Shown piece by piece: positions 51,401 to 63,100 of a stretch of 64,000 nt of DNA. The notes under the pieces are model-generated. The model was given only the letters and a program-made list of their open reading frames with translations. It ran no database searches and was not told where the DNA came from. The first letter of the stretch is position 1. Each line of letters opens with the position of its first letter. The translations under genes and the position numbers were made by a program. This DNA comes from Morella rubra. Its lineage: Eukaryota > Streptophyta > Magnoliopsida > Fagales > Myricaceae. The stretch is from NCBI GenBank assembly GCA_003952965.2, contig CM025852.1, forward strand, positions 19,293,279 to 19,357,278. The letters run 5' to 3'.

Positions 51401-52390
51401 GTCCTTAATTTTTAATATTTTAACTATTTTTAACACCTATCGGTAATTAAAGCTTCGAGCAATCAAAATGTATCAATGTGCAGTGTATCGTTTCTATAAA
51501 TTGAGGGCACAAAATTGAACTGTTGGCCCCCTCATTCCGCCTCTGATTCTAACTGTTCTTTTTTATTTTTAGCTCAACTATCGTGTCGCATGTGATTGGA
51601 CTGTCTTTTATTTGAACTTTTCTTTGGGACAGGGGATGAAGCCAGAAATTGAAGTTAAGGGGTCAAATGTATGAAAATATATTTTGAAGGGGAAAAACAT
51701 TGGAAGATTTTTTGGGGTGCTCCGGCCCGGTCGTTCCTGTTTGGGGCCTTAACCAAATGAACAAGGGTGGAATGCAGCAAAATCTGAATTTATTTTCTGA
51801 AGGGCCAATCACACAACACAAACAATTAACAAATTGTTGTTGTTTTTTTTTTCCTTTTCTACTCGTAATTTTCCTTGTGCTACAAGTATTATTAATTTAT
51901 GCGTTAGTGGCCAAAATCTCACTGTAGTTTGAGCTGTCATAATAGTTTGTTTCTTTGGATATTTATGCGTTAGGGCCGAGTCAAGTACTTTAAAGCCTAA
52001 CCATTCAGTACTGAGTCACGTGATCAAGTATCAAGTGAAGAACTCTCGTAGATCACATTATAAAAAGCATGCACATTGTAATCATCGGAGAAAGCGCTGG
52101 AGAGAGCTTCGGAGCGTACGTCGTGCCCAACAAAATGGAGGAGCAAAGAGTATATATGTTGACTCCACCGATTAGCGAACAAGTTCATATATAATCGCGT
52201 TAATTTTAGTTACAAAACCAAAAAAGATCATATATAATAATTAAGAAGGGACTAATCATTAAATTCTCAAAGCTTTCGTTCTTGTGTTTAACAATTTTAT
52301 ATAATTTGTAAATTACGTCAAACATAACTACAATATATTTTTTAAGAAGGAAAAAGTTTTCCTGAAAATATATGGCTATGTTTGATAACT

Positions 52391-52660
52391 CAAAACATAT
52401 TCATAGTTTGATATTTTCAATATTTGAATACTGTGTTCCAAGCCCAAACAATTTGATCTCGCCCCTACAGAGTCAAAATAATTTCTCCCGACCCTTTGGG
52501 CAACTTGTTTTCAATACTCGGAGTTGTGTGCTAGACCACACTGTTTCAACCCAACCATTCAACCCAACTGCGCTCTTTGTTAAATGAAATTGCCACGTCA
52601 TATGTCCCCCTAAATCCCTACTTCACGATTTTGCTCATAGACCCTTCGCCCTCAAACATT
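52391..52660. other. Intergenic, nothing recognised
   Basis: Right flank of copy B. It is open in one frame for about 70 codons (52372-52587), but the translation has no recognisable domain. Confidence 0.3.
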
Positions 52661-52895
52661 TTTCCCTGCGCTAAACCGCACGAAGTTCCCCTTTGTCTAA
52701 TCCAGCTTGGCAAATTTTCCCCTGCGCTAAACCGCACGAAGTTCCCCTTTCTCTGATCTAGCTCGGCAAATTTTCCCCTGCGCTAAACCGCACGAAGTTC
52801 CCATTCTTTTCTCTGATCCAGCTCAGCAAATTTTCCCCTGCGCTAAACCGCACGAAGTTCCCATTCCTTTCTCTGATCCAGCTCGACAAATTTTC
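52661..52895 (+). repeat. 55-60 bp minisatellite, four units
   Basis: Units start near 52661, 52716, 52771 and 52831, each with TTTCCCCTGCG, CTAAACCGCACGAAGTTCCC and a variable CTGATCYAGCTC part. The first two units are about 55 bp; the last two are about 60 bp because of an extra CATTCTTTT-type insert. Confidence 0.9.
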
Positions 52896-53552
52896 GTTGG
52901 TATTTTATTCGAATCAGTATCCCCAACTATCGTGCATAGATTTAAGGTAACCCATTTAACTATATTGCTCTTCTCGGTTTTTTTTCCAGTTTTCTGTCCT
53001 TGGTAGAGGGTGGTTGGGGGGGGGGGATCTGGTCTTTTAGGGCTCGAGTGCTTGTAGGTGTTGGTGATTGTTAGCCTTTTCCTCTGGGTATTGTACCTGA
53101 GAACAATTGATGTCTAATTTTCTTGTGCGTGTTGTATACATCCTCATTTTTTGCCGTCGTGAGTAAATCAACTTGAACTCTTCTTGCAAACTTTCATTCA
53201 AGCTGCGTGAATTTATGGTTGACTAAGTCGGGGACATTCTACTTAGTGTGCAAGCATGACTTTAGATCCAAATTGCATTTTCTGAAGTAAGGTAAGTCTT
53301 GACTTAATATTTAATGGAACAAGGTTGATTCACTTTACTGAATATTTCAGGCGGTACGTTTACTTGTTGATTGCGGTTGATTTGCTCGCCATTTAAATCT
53401 CTACTCTTGCTCTAGCCTAGGAGTGGGAGCTCAGCTCGAGCATCCCTGTCCATGAACCCAAGTCTTTGAAATGCTTCTTCCATTCCCACCATTGGTCTTC
53501 GATTGCTTGTTCAATCACTCTGCCTGTAACGAATCTTTCAATGCTTAATTAG

Positions 53553-53879
53553 CGAAGTGAATCAATTGAAGTAGAATTTAGAAACGGGACAATAGAGTTA
53601 GAGGCCCATTGTGATTACTATCTCAAAAGAGTAAGAGCCATAGTTGAAGGCCCTACTTCTCTTCCCTTGCGTGCTAATCATTCTCCCTTGACTCATGCTC
53701 CAACTTTAGACCTTGCAAGGGAAATTCCTGTCAACTTTTTTCTGTTCTTTTCTGTTTTTGTTTTGTTATGGTTTTGTTTTCATATGCACTTTTGGCATAC
53801 ATATCTTGCTGATTATTTGGCATTTTTCTCTATCATTACTTCATTGCTGAGTATTAGCTCAGATGTACATCTTTGCTGA
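53553..53879 (+). other. Open exon-like frame of unknown identity
   Basis: An open frame of 109 codons follows an AG at 53551-53552. The first ~59 codons have balanced composition (for example ELEAHCDYYLKRVRAIVEG); the rest is hydrophobic and low-complexity. A GT at 53730-53731 could be a donor. No family was recognised. It could be an exon of a decayed gene. Confidence 0.25.
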
Positions 53880-53895
53880 TATAAGATACTTCCAG

Positions 53896-54704
53896 GGAAT
53901 CTCGGTGGCTCCTCTTTGGGTTTTTTGAAACGGCCAGTATGTTGGAGTTCTCAGTGCATTGGACTTCATTCTAATATTGAGAGAGGTATGTCCAGAATAG
54001 AATTCTACATTTTATTCTTGTGATTTCTATGACATTATTGCACGATTTTGGCAGATTTTTTTGATTTGTTTGATTTTGTTGCATGTTTTTGTTTGATCTC
54101 GTGCTGTGCTTTAATCTCATGCTTATTTTAGTCTCCAGTCTAAGGGGATGAGTCTTATACCTCTTAGCTCTTCTTGCGATTTTGTCAGTTCACTGACTAG
54201 GTGGGCTTTCCTCAGTTCTAAGGTGACTGTTATGGGGTACGATGAGGTAATAGGTTAAAATAGGCCTGCACAGCCCCTTCCTCCCTGGGGGGCAAAAAAA
54301 AAAAGACAGAAAGAGAGAATTCATGACACATTTGAATACTTAAGAACTTGGAAATACAGAAGAACTTATCATAGGATAAGCTCTTGATGATTCCTCATTT
54401 AGAAGATTTAAAGGAGCCCCCATGAAAACCTTTTATATTGTAATCTACAGTTTGAGCCACACTTCTAGACTACCCAAGTGACAAATTTCTATAATCTCAG
54501 CGAGCTTTTGTTAGACTTTTGTACTCGTTCAGGAAAAAGGAAACCCGATCAGATCACAATCTTCAGGTATGTGCTCCTTCTATTTAGTTTTACCCTTACT
54601 CAACATTACATGGAATGTTAGAATGAAACTGGTTGCTAATGGTATATATCTCTGTGTTTACAGATGGTGAAACGAACAAATTTGCACAACATCCGATCCA
54701 AGTC
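53896..54704 (+). pseudogene. AGO4-clade ARGONAUTE pseudogene fragment
   Basis: The clear part is a 66-bp exon at 54501-54566 between an acceptor (ATAATCTCAG) and a donor (CAG|GTATGT). It reads ELLLDF.T.SGKRKPDQI.IFR, the start of the conserved PIWI stretch that in AGO4/6/9 proteins continues into DGVSESQF. It differs from the usual plant sequence at about three residues. The next exon-like piece (54661-54704, after TTTACAG) begins ATGGTG but loses the expected reading frame after the Asp-Gly position, then runs into the gap. A segment at 53896-53985 with acceptor and donor may be the preceding exon in decayed form. AGO4-type proteins guide RNA-directed DNA methylation in the nucleus; this copy seems non-functional. 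Confidence 0.6.
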
Positions 54705-55704
54705 NNNNNNNNNNNNNNNNNNNNNNNNNNNNNNNNNNNNNNNNNNNNNNNNNNNNNNNNNNNNNNNNNNNNNNNNNNNNNNNNNNNNNNNNNNNNNNNN
54801 NNNNNNNNNNNNNNNNNNNNNNNNNNNNNNNNNNNNNNNNNNNNNNNNNNNNNNNNNNNNNNNNNNNNNNNNNNNNNNNNNNNNNNNNNNNNNNNNNNNN
54901 NNNNNNNNNNNNNNNNNNNNNNNNNNNNNNNNNNNNNNNNNNNNNNNNNNNNNNNNNNNNNNNNNNNNNNNNNNNNNNNNNNNNNNNNNNNNNNNNNNNN
55001 NNNNNNNNNNNNNNNNNNNNNNNNNNNNNNNNNNNNNNNNNNNNNNNNNNNNNNNNNNNNNNNNNNNNNNNNNNNNNNNNNNNNNNNNNNNNNNNNNNNN
55101 NNNNNNNNNNNNNNNNNNNNNNNNNNNNNNNNNNNNNNNNNNNNNNNNNNNNNNNNNNNNNNNNNNNNNNNNNNNNNNNNNNNNNNNNNNNNNNNNNNNN
55201 NNNNNNNNNNNNNNNNNNNNNNNNNNNNNNNNNNNNNNNNNNNNNNNNNNNNNNNNNNNNNNNNNNNNNNNNNNNNNNNNNNNNNNNNNNNNNNNNNNNN
55301 NNNNNNNNNNNNNNNNNNNNNNNNNNNNNNNNNNNNNNNNNNNNNNNNNNNNNNNNNNNNNNNNNNNNNNNNNNNNNNNNNNNNNNNNNNNNNNNNNNNN
55401 NNNNNNNNNNNNNNNNNNNNNNNNNNNNNNNNNNNNNNNNNNNNNNNNNNNNNNNNNNNNNNNNNNNNNNNNNNNNNNNNNNNNNNNNNNNNNNNNNNNN
55501 NNNNNNNNNNNNNNNNNNNNNNNNNNNNNNNNNNNNNNNNNNNNNNNNNNNNNNNNNNNNNNNNNNNNNNNNNNNNNNNNNNNNNNNNNNNNNNNNNNNN
55601 NNNNNNNNNNNNNNNNNNNNNNNNNNNNNNNNNNNNNNNNNNNNNNNNNNNNNNNNNNNNNNNNNNNNNNNNNNNNNNNNNNNNNNNNNNNNNNNNNNNN
55701 NNNN
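54705..55704. other. Assembly gap (1000 N)
   Basis: Exactly 1000 N, a conventional placeholder size, so the true distance is unknown. Confidence 1.
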
Positions 55705-57415
55705 AGCCTGCCGCAATACCCTTCTCTCCATGTCTTGCTCTTGCATTTTCGTTTGAAGCTGGCGGGAGGAACAAGTTTGGTGGGATTGCACTTGAAAAGT
55801 TGAATGGGCTCACCACAAGTCCACAACGCAAAGGAAAACCATGACCAAAAAGAGAGGCAGACCTTTATTTGACTCGTCTTTAAGGCCTCTCTTTTGTCTT
55901 CAGTTTGTTGCATGCTTTTACACCGCATATGCCCATCCATTTGGGAGGGTGCCCAAATGGAGGGTCGACCAAGTGATATTTATTTTCCTGTGTACTTTTA
56001 GGTAGCACCTCAGGATTACTAAATATACTATTTTACAATATTTGAAGTCGAACAACGTTGACTTGTTACCTTCGAACAAGATTTATGGGACAGAACCTAC
56101 TTTGCCAATTAGGGATAGCCGGATGGGCATCACTTTTCAGCTTGGACTAGATAGGTTTTTTTGGTGCTTTTCTTTGAACGAGCATCCAATGCTTCAGGGC
56201 TTATTTCAAGCCATCTCCACCCCCCGTGACTCGGACTCATTTAAGAAACCCGAAAGTCTTTCCACAAAATTGTCTTCTCCACAAACAAATGATGTTTTAA
56301 ATCACATAAATTAATCATTCTTTGACATCTCTGATAATTATACTTCACCAGTCTCTGATCTTGATCTGACTTTCCATGCCCAAGTATTATTCTTTAAAAG
56401 CCTTCGTGTTATCGTCTTCAGATTTAATTAAATTTGTTTGGACAAAAAAGAGAAAAGGATGTGACTTAACGACTCCAACTCGACGCAGACCACAGTCCAC
56501 ATAGGAGGAAAAAGTACTAAAGTAAGTCAAGAGTAAAAAAAAAAAAACCCGGGAAAGCTGAAAGAGCAAAACTACAGGAGTACGAACACACAGTTTGAAG
56601 ATCAACCAGCAATATCTTCTGTGTCCCAGTGGATCCACTAGTAATACTCTCTCCTGCTGCCTGCACATAGGACCAGTAAGAAGCTGCCCGCCCAATAAGC
56701 CCTGATACAAAAGTAGTAGCCCCACTTTTTTCTTCTTTTTGGGTTTCATTATTTACCTCTGTCCTTGTCCACAGATCACACCTCAGAAAGAAAGAAAGAT
56801 CTTACCCCTGGAAAGGCTGGAACCTCTCCACTTAACTTCTGCAGCCATAGAAATCACTGATTTTAAAACTCAGGAATCACATGAACGCACAAAGTCTGGT
56901 CTGCAAGGATTTTGGCATTTCCCTTGTAAACTTGGGGATGCGGGGGTAAACTCTCCTTGCAATGCATAAACTTCACAATATTATAGAGGCACAGAATGAG
57001 AAAGACACAGACAAGCTGTAGCTCAAAGAAACGGCGATGCCGGCCTGATTAGACCATATAACTACCAAAACTTATTTCAGATTTGCCTTTTATCTCAACT
57101 GACCCACACACGATGTGTAACATGCACTCCACTCTATCATCCTCCAAAGGCTTATGATTCATCACCCCCACCGCAATACACACAGGGACAGTGAATTGAG
57201 CAGATTTCTACTTTGTAACTATTACCCAAATCATTCAAGAACAATGAAATGACAGAAAAGTGAAAAAAGAATTGCTCCCGAAATCATTGAACAAACATTT
57301 ACAAACATGGTAGAGCATTAAAAGTACTCTGCAAAACCTACAGTACAAACATTTATCTAGAATTTTGCCACCCACTTTCCTCTTGCTTTTACCGGCTTTC
57401 CGTAATTACCTCGGC
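55705..57415. other. Region between the gap and the 758-aa gene
   Basis: Just after the gap, 55705-55844 is open in several frames on both strands; none was recognised. 56000-57000 has no convincing gene. The last few hundred bases (about 57100-57415) are probably the 3' UTR of the minus-strand gene. Confidence 0.3.
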
Positions 57416-59692
57416 TCAGCAACCGACTCCAGCCGCGCCCACCCCAAGCGTAGCCGGGCGGTGCGGCTCCATCTTCCGATTCTTCCAGAAACAATTCTCC
57501 GAGGCGAACTTGGCCGCCGACCTCATCGGCTCTGATTTGCACCGTGTCAGCACCAATGGCTCGTACCCCTTGGAGCCCACCAGCTTCTGCTCTATCACGC
57601 TAGCCATCGATGCGCCGGCTCTCGGAGCTGCCGAACCCGCTGGGAACGAACATGAAGATCGCGGCGGCTGCAATTGCTGTTTTGCCGGGCGCTTAGTGTA
57701 GGAGTCCTCCGTGGTGACTAGTTTTCTGACCTGATCTCTTCCGTTCGTTTGTTTGACGGTTCTCTCTGGGAGGCATCGTATGAAGTCCGTGCTGCAAACC
57801 CAGGTCTCTTTGGAAACCTCCATGGACAACTTCGGCTCGCACATCATCAGTAGTAAGCAATCCGGTAATACAGAACCCCCTCTCTCTGACTTTTGTTGAC
57901 TTTCTCGGACCTCAGACTCTACGACCGCATCCGGTTTATCTGTATTTACGAATTCGGGTTCGGATATGTCATTAGTCGTTGTTTCTCCGTCCTCCGAAGG
58001 CCCTTCTGGTGTATTGTTCTCCTCCTCTGACGCCTCTGCTTCTTCGGCTAACGCTCCAGGCTTCGCTTCTTGCAGCTGTTCTTCTTGCACTTCGGATTCT
58101 TCCCCTGACAGTATCGATAGTAAAGAGGAAGAGGGAAAGCTAGCTCCTTTGTCATCTTCTGTTTCTTCTTCTTCTTCATTTTCTGCATTAGGTACATTTT
58201 CGTAGACATCCTCATGCTCTTGAACAACCTTGGGCATGTTTTCTTCCATCTCTGAGCTCTGTGGATCTATCAGAACTTCAGGTGACGAACAACTCAAAGC
58301 AGATTCCTCTGTTGGTATCCCGTGGTTCCCCTCTAATCCTCCTCCTCCATCTTCTTCTCCGGCGTCATTATCTTCTTCTTCTTGCTCTAATGGGTGTTCT
58401 TGTAGCTCATTGGTAACTCCTGGGATTCTTTCGAAATTTTCTTGTACATCCCCAATTTCTTCCTCCCTACCCAACTTCCCTCCTTCTTGTAGGTCTCCAT
58501 CCTGTTCACCATCAGAAACCCTCTTTTCACGAATCTCATCTCCCTTCACCTCTGTTTCCACCTCAACCTTTCCTTCCCTTCCTTCACCCACTTCCACGTC
58601 CCCTTCCTCTTCTTCCTCGTCTCTCTGACCCTCGTCTTCAAACTTATTATCATCCATGTCCTCTTCTTTCTGAACCGGTGACCCCCAGAACTTATTCGCC
58701 AGGGCCGCCATTTTCACTGGGTCAGATCTGCACCTCATGAGCAACAAAGCATTCTTTGGCGGAATACAGATACTCACCCTCGCTTCCTCTTCCTCCGGAA
58801 CCTCATTCACCTGCTCCTTAATCTCTAATCCCCCATCAAATATCTCCCTCCTCCGCAGGCTCCCACTCCTCTCCGCGACTCTTTCTTCCTCGCCCACCAC
58901 TAACTCCATCTCCCTCCCCTTGCCTTCACCATCTTGCATCGCCACCAGCCACCTCGCAAAGACAGCCCCACAAGACCTCCCATTCCCGCCCTCATCACCG
59001 TCCGATCTTGCGGCTTTCTCTTCCTTTTCTCGCTCGCTTGTCATGCACGAAGACCGGCATGGCAGGAAACAGTTGAACTCAGCACTGAAAGCCCTCAAAG
59101 CTTCGCAAATTGTTAGTGGTAGATGCACCCATCTTTGGTTCCGATGCGGCAAGCACTCCTGCTGTTGGTGCTGTAAAATCTGATGGCTTTGAAACTGACT
59201 ATGCGCGTTATTCTGAATGCTAAGCTCCTGATGTGTGACGGCGCTTGTATTTGCCTGCTCCACTCTCCTAAAGCTCGCTTCGCCTCTTCTTTTCGATCTG
59301 GCTCTCATCTTTTTCCCCTGCTTCTTTGTCTTGACCCTCACCTGACCAATACAGGTCACTTTGGGGGACGAGGGCTCTGGGTTCTCAAAACCGCACCCTC
59401 GTTTCTTGCCCCCAGTTGGGAACATTGGCGAGGCCTGGCCACCCTTCATGCTGCCATTGCTTCTCAGTCTTCGGCTTAGAGAGGAGGAGAGAGAGACTTG
59501 GGACGGTTCTCTGTTACGTCCCGGGCTGAGGATGGATTTGGAGGAGAGCTTCATGGACGAAGAGGTGGAGAGGCGCGACGTGAAGCAGATGAAGAGCTCA
59601 CTGGTGCTGCTGCTAGTAGTGCTTGTGGTGCGATGGGGTCTCTCTGATTCCATTTTCTCTTTTTCTGTTTCTACTGTTCGGTAACTTTTCAC
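57416..59692 (-). CDS. Acidic low-complexity plant protein with repeated RC(R/K)S(D/E)P modules, 758 aa
   Basis: One uninterrupted frame of 758 codons. The N-terminus is Ser/Arg-rich; SPKVTCIGQVRVK (109-121) is followed by a basic run (KTKKQGKKMRARSKRR). Next come a Cys-containing block (192-216, CEALRAFSAEFNCFLPCRSSC) and a long Glu/Asp-rich part (~340-600) with little predicted structure. LLLMRCRSDPVKMAA (316-330), LLLMMCEPKLSME (613-625) and LVLTRCKSEPMRSAA (713-727) look like related modules, the first and last each followed by a K/C-F-W motif. The SPKVTC and RCRSDP signatures recall a plant-specific family that, from memory, is labelled 'protamine P1-like' in Arabidopsis; its function is unknown to me. 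M47 (59554), starting MKLSSKSILSPGR, is a credible alternative start, since relatives seem to begin at that motif. Nuclear location is a guess from the basic and acidic runs. Confidence 0.8.
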   Translation of the reverse strand: MKSYRTVETEKEKMESERPHRTTSTTSSSTSELFICFTSRLSTSSSMKLSSKSILSPGRNREPSQVSLSSSLSRRLRSNGSMKGGQASPMFPTGGKKRGCGFENPEPSSPKVTCIGQVRVKTKKQGKKMRARSKRRGEASFRRVEQANTSAVTHQELSIQNNAHSQFQSHQILQHQQQECLPHRNQRWVHLPLTICEALRAFSAEFNCFLPCRSSCMTSEREKEEKAARSDGDEGGNGRSCGAVFARWLVAMQDGEGKGREMELVVGEEERVAERSGSLRRREIFDGGLEIKEQVNEVPEEEEARVSICIPPKNALLLMRCRSDPVKMAALANKFWGSPVQKEEDMDDNKFEDEGQRDEEEEEGDVEVGEGREGKVEVETEVKGDEIREKRVSDGEQDGDLQEGGKLGREEEIGDVQENFERIPGVTNELQEHPLEQEEEDNDAGEEDGGGGLEGNHGIPTEESALSCSSPEVLIDPQSSEMEENMPKVVQEHEDVYENVPNAENEEEEETEDDKGASFPSSSLLSILSGEESEVQEEQLQEAKPGALAEEAEASEEENNTPEGPSEDGETTTNDISEPEFVNTDKPDAVVESEVRESQQKSERGGSVLPDCLLLMMCEPKLSMEVSKETWVCSTDFIRCLPERTVKQTNGRDQVRKLVTTEDSYTKRPAKQQLQPPRSSCSFPAGSAAPRAGASMASVIEQKLVGSKGYEPLVLTRCKSEPMRSAAKFASENCFWKNRKMEPHRPATLGVGAAGVGC

Positions 59693-60180
59693 TTTGTCTC
59701 GGCCATTGAAGGTGTAAGACGTGTGGGACTCTTTTTCGGGACAGTCAATGTGTTGGGGTAGACTATTGGATGAATAAGATCTTTGTTTGGTGGTATGGTT
59801 GGTGCTGCAGTTGCAGAGGTACAGATCGCAGAGCGAGAGAGAGAGGGTTTAATGGGAGAGTGACGAAATGCCGTATGTCTTTAGCAAAATGTAACCGAGC
59901 GAGTGTAGGGCTGGTTCAGTGGGCCTCGGGGTCTCTTTATTGCTTCTAATGACGACAATACCCTATTTACCTTGGCACAATTTACAAATCCTCTGGACAC
60001 CTTCCAAGTGCTCGGATAAAGTTCATCACTTCCATCTAGGCGAAGCAGCTCGCACGGGTGATACAATGAGCTCTGTTGTCTGCTTCGCACGAGGTTTTCT
60101 GTTCCAGATGTGGAATTCCTAGTCTGAAACTCACGAAGGAAAAGGGCAAAAGCTAAAAAAGAGAAGAAGGCGGAAAGGAA
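59693..60180 (-). promoter_or_regulatory. Putative promoter and leader of the 758-aa gene
   Basis: Sequence upstream of the minus-strand gene. It includes a GA-rich string (GAGCGAGAGAGAGAGGG, 59835-59851), common in plant leaders. No clear TATA element could be assigned. Confidence 0.3.
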
Positions 60181-63100
60181 AAGGTTTTACAATGAAACGA
60201 GCAAATGCTTTTGCTGATTTGAGGTCCTTTTCCACACCATTTTGGTGTGGTGTAGCACCATCGCAGCATATGGCTCTCAATCAAACAGCTGTCGTGAACC
60301 ACAAGCCACGCATGTGAGTTTTCTCCCACCCTTCCCTATAAAATTTCCTCTTTATTTTATATTCCTTTTTCTGCTTCCCTTTGTCGAAATAGTTTGCCCA
60401 ATTTGACAACATATGCCAATAAGATGATGGATATCCTACCACACAACCTGGATTCATAACGTTGACAATGTGGTGAAAGATATAAGGAATCATGTGACAT
60501 ACCATCACATGTTTGTGTGCTAAAATTATTGCTTGATTTTTTTTATAAAAAAAAAAAATGGTAATTTTCTATATGAATCAGGTCCTCAAAACCAACTTTG
60601 ATCAACAGTTTGGAACTCCGTGAGATTAATTGACAAGCTACCCTTGGTCCCCTACCTTCATCAGATGATAACAACTTTTTGATGTTAACAACACCATTCC
60701 AACCGCACATCACACTTTGTAATCATGTAGGTAATGTTTGTAAATAAAATTTTATTGAATTTGTGAAAATTAAAGTAAATTAAAGTTTTTAAGATTTAAA
60801 AAAAAAAAGATAATTTAAGTAAATTTTTTATTTTTATTGTCATGAAAAAAATAGATGATTTAATGATAAAGAGGAATAATTTCAGATAGGTCAAAAATTG
60901 ATTGTCTGTCTCTTTTTCGCTTTGGTTCTGTTTACTCCTAATCTGTTAGAACTTGTTTACACGACTCAATCATTTACTCGTACCTTTGTGCTTTTTTTCT
61001 TTTTAACCCAAGACCTCGAGCAGTAGATCCACTCCTCGAATTGCTTTTGTTTTTGAGGATGAATATTGCTCTGAACTGTAGCATATGCTGTTCTATCTCT
61101 AAAAATATTTGGTTAATATTTTTTTTCTTTTTAAGTAACAAAGAAAAACTCAAATATAAAAATAAATATTTGAGGTGCTGTGATAAATGTAATGAAATAT
61201 AAATATAAGATTAGTGTAGTCTTTGAAAGACACATGAAGCAAATGAGTAGCACTTAAATTCCTAACATTTTAATTTTTAATCACACAAGAAGATATGATT
61301 AGCACCTTAAATACTTAGCATCATGAATTTAAAAAAAAAAAAAAAAAAGAGCGGATTTGGAACATATTTTGGCAGTAAAAAGAAGTGATATATTTGCAAG
61401 AACAACGTGGCCAGATCAGAGACAGGAGGAAGACACAAAGATAAGGATGGAAGTGTATTGGGAACATCAGTAACCATCCGTGTACCCTTGCGCCCAGGCC
61501 CAGCCTCAGCGTCCTTTACAGCACAGCCGCTTTTCTCATAGCTAAATGACAAAGTGGCATTTTCGATGTTCATTGCGAAACTGAAGGTCGTTTCGGAGGA
61601 TAGTTCACATGGCAAGGGGTCGAGGTGAAACAGACAGGGAAGAATCCAAAGGTGCACGTGACAGTAGCCCGAGAGTGATGGTGATCGTGATAATGCCATG
61701 CATCCGACCAATCATGATGAATAATATTTGGACCCACGCGCCTTCTTAAACGCTGCCCAACTTCTCCACCCTTGGTAATATGAGCATCTTATTTCTTTTT
61801 TTTTTTTTTTCTGTTTTTTAATAATCAAACCTCATATAAAACAAACCAAATTTTACAAAACATTCTCCTTAAAAAAACGGAAGTCTAGCTTCTGTTTAGA
61901 TGTCAAAAAAATTTTAATTTTTTTTTTACAAATACTTTTTCACTAACTCTAATAATTTTTTATAAATTTCAATATTTTTTTCATAAATTCTAACAATTTT
62001 TAGAGACTATTTTATAAATTATAACAATTTTATCACCAATATCAAGCGAATTATATTATTTTTTAATAATTAAACTTTTTCTTACCCATCTAAACACAGA
62101 TTAAGAAAATAGTCGCAACAAAATTATCAATATTTGCAATATCAAAAAATAAACAAACAAACAGTGATGTTTTGAAATTTCTTATTTTATTATCGCTTCT
62201 AAAATTTGGTTTAGATTAGATTTAAAAAAAAAAAAAAAAAAAAAGAGAGAGAGAGACGTTATTATGATGAGCTGGCACGTTCATGAATGGAGAGTGGGCA
62301 TCACCAGTTCAAACAGCCAAAGGCCTCGTAGCCAAAAAACCAAGGACCTCGTTGGCCGAGAAGTGTGCTAATGTAGCCTGTAATATGCTCCCACGCATAA
62401 CATAGAGAACCGCGCACGAGCAGCGCGTGAGGAGAAAGAAAAAGGTACGGAGCCCATGATCCGGTGCGGAGAAGTGCACAATACCTTTTTAGCTTTAGTT
62501 TGCAACGTTTCCTTGCCAGTTGCCACATCAGAATATCTCGAGAGCTTAACGTTCGAAATTACCAATACAGTCCCTGCTTTAAACACTTTCTCCAACGTGG
62601 CGAGTCTGCATTGTTGAGTTTCAAGTTCCAATGTGGGGGGGGGGAAGGAGTCACTTCCTTCATGTAACTCGATTAATTAATTAGCCCCAAACTGAAGCCT
62701 CGAATAATAATTTAATAGTGGAGTGAGGGCCGAGTTGCAAATGCTACAGAATCTGAGGATTGAAGAAGCAAAGATGCTGACGTCAAAGTGAAATGATGAG
62801 GAAAATAATGAGTGGGTCAAGGTTACTTGAAGACGAGGGCTTTGACTAAACATTTACACCACAAACAGACAACACAGGTATACTGCTTTCTTTCTTTTTA
62901 AGCTTTTGTTGGTCAGACCAGATAGCAGGGCTGTTAAAAGATGATTATTAAGTTAATCATTTCTTTTAACGCAAGACAAAAAGAATAAATTTATTATATA
63001 ATGGGCTTTCTAAATGAGGCCCATAAACCAGGAAAAAACAACTAGAATCTGACAAAAAGAGAAAGGCTCTTCTTTTTCAGTCTACGGAGTAAAGCTGATA

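Larger units (their letters stand above)
46410..52390. repeat. Upstream duplicated segment, copy B (expanded)
   Basis: Homologous to copy A but about twice as long because of extra sequence between the shared blocks (about 47911-49300 and 49950-51660). The additions include a CT microsatellite and a long foldback at 48296-48491, both listed separately. 50640-51600 has a shift in composition and GCCCCCCCTTAAAG-like phrases but was not assigned to a family. Confidence 0.8.

Noticed and set aside
54596..55940. Long open frames (377-434 codons) on both strands across 54.6-55.9 kb
   Set aside because: They consist almost entirely of undetermined bases; the few real codons at the edges do not support a gene.
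57966..59183. Plus-strand Ser-rich frames (for example 58230-58628 and 58737-59183)
   Set aside because: They are antisense shadows of the Glu/Asp-rich minus-strand gene: acidic codons read backwards give Ser/Pro.
61307..61711. 134-codon minus-strand frame with near-coding composition
   Set aside because: No domain could be recognised, the end is a homopolymer run, and no splice partners were found; kept only as a note in the region entry.
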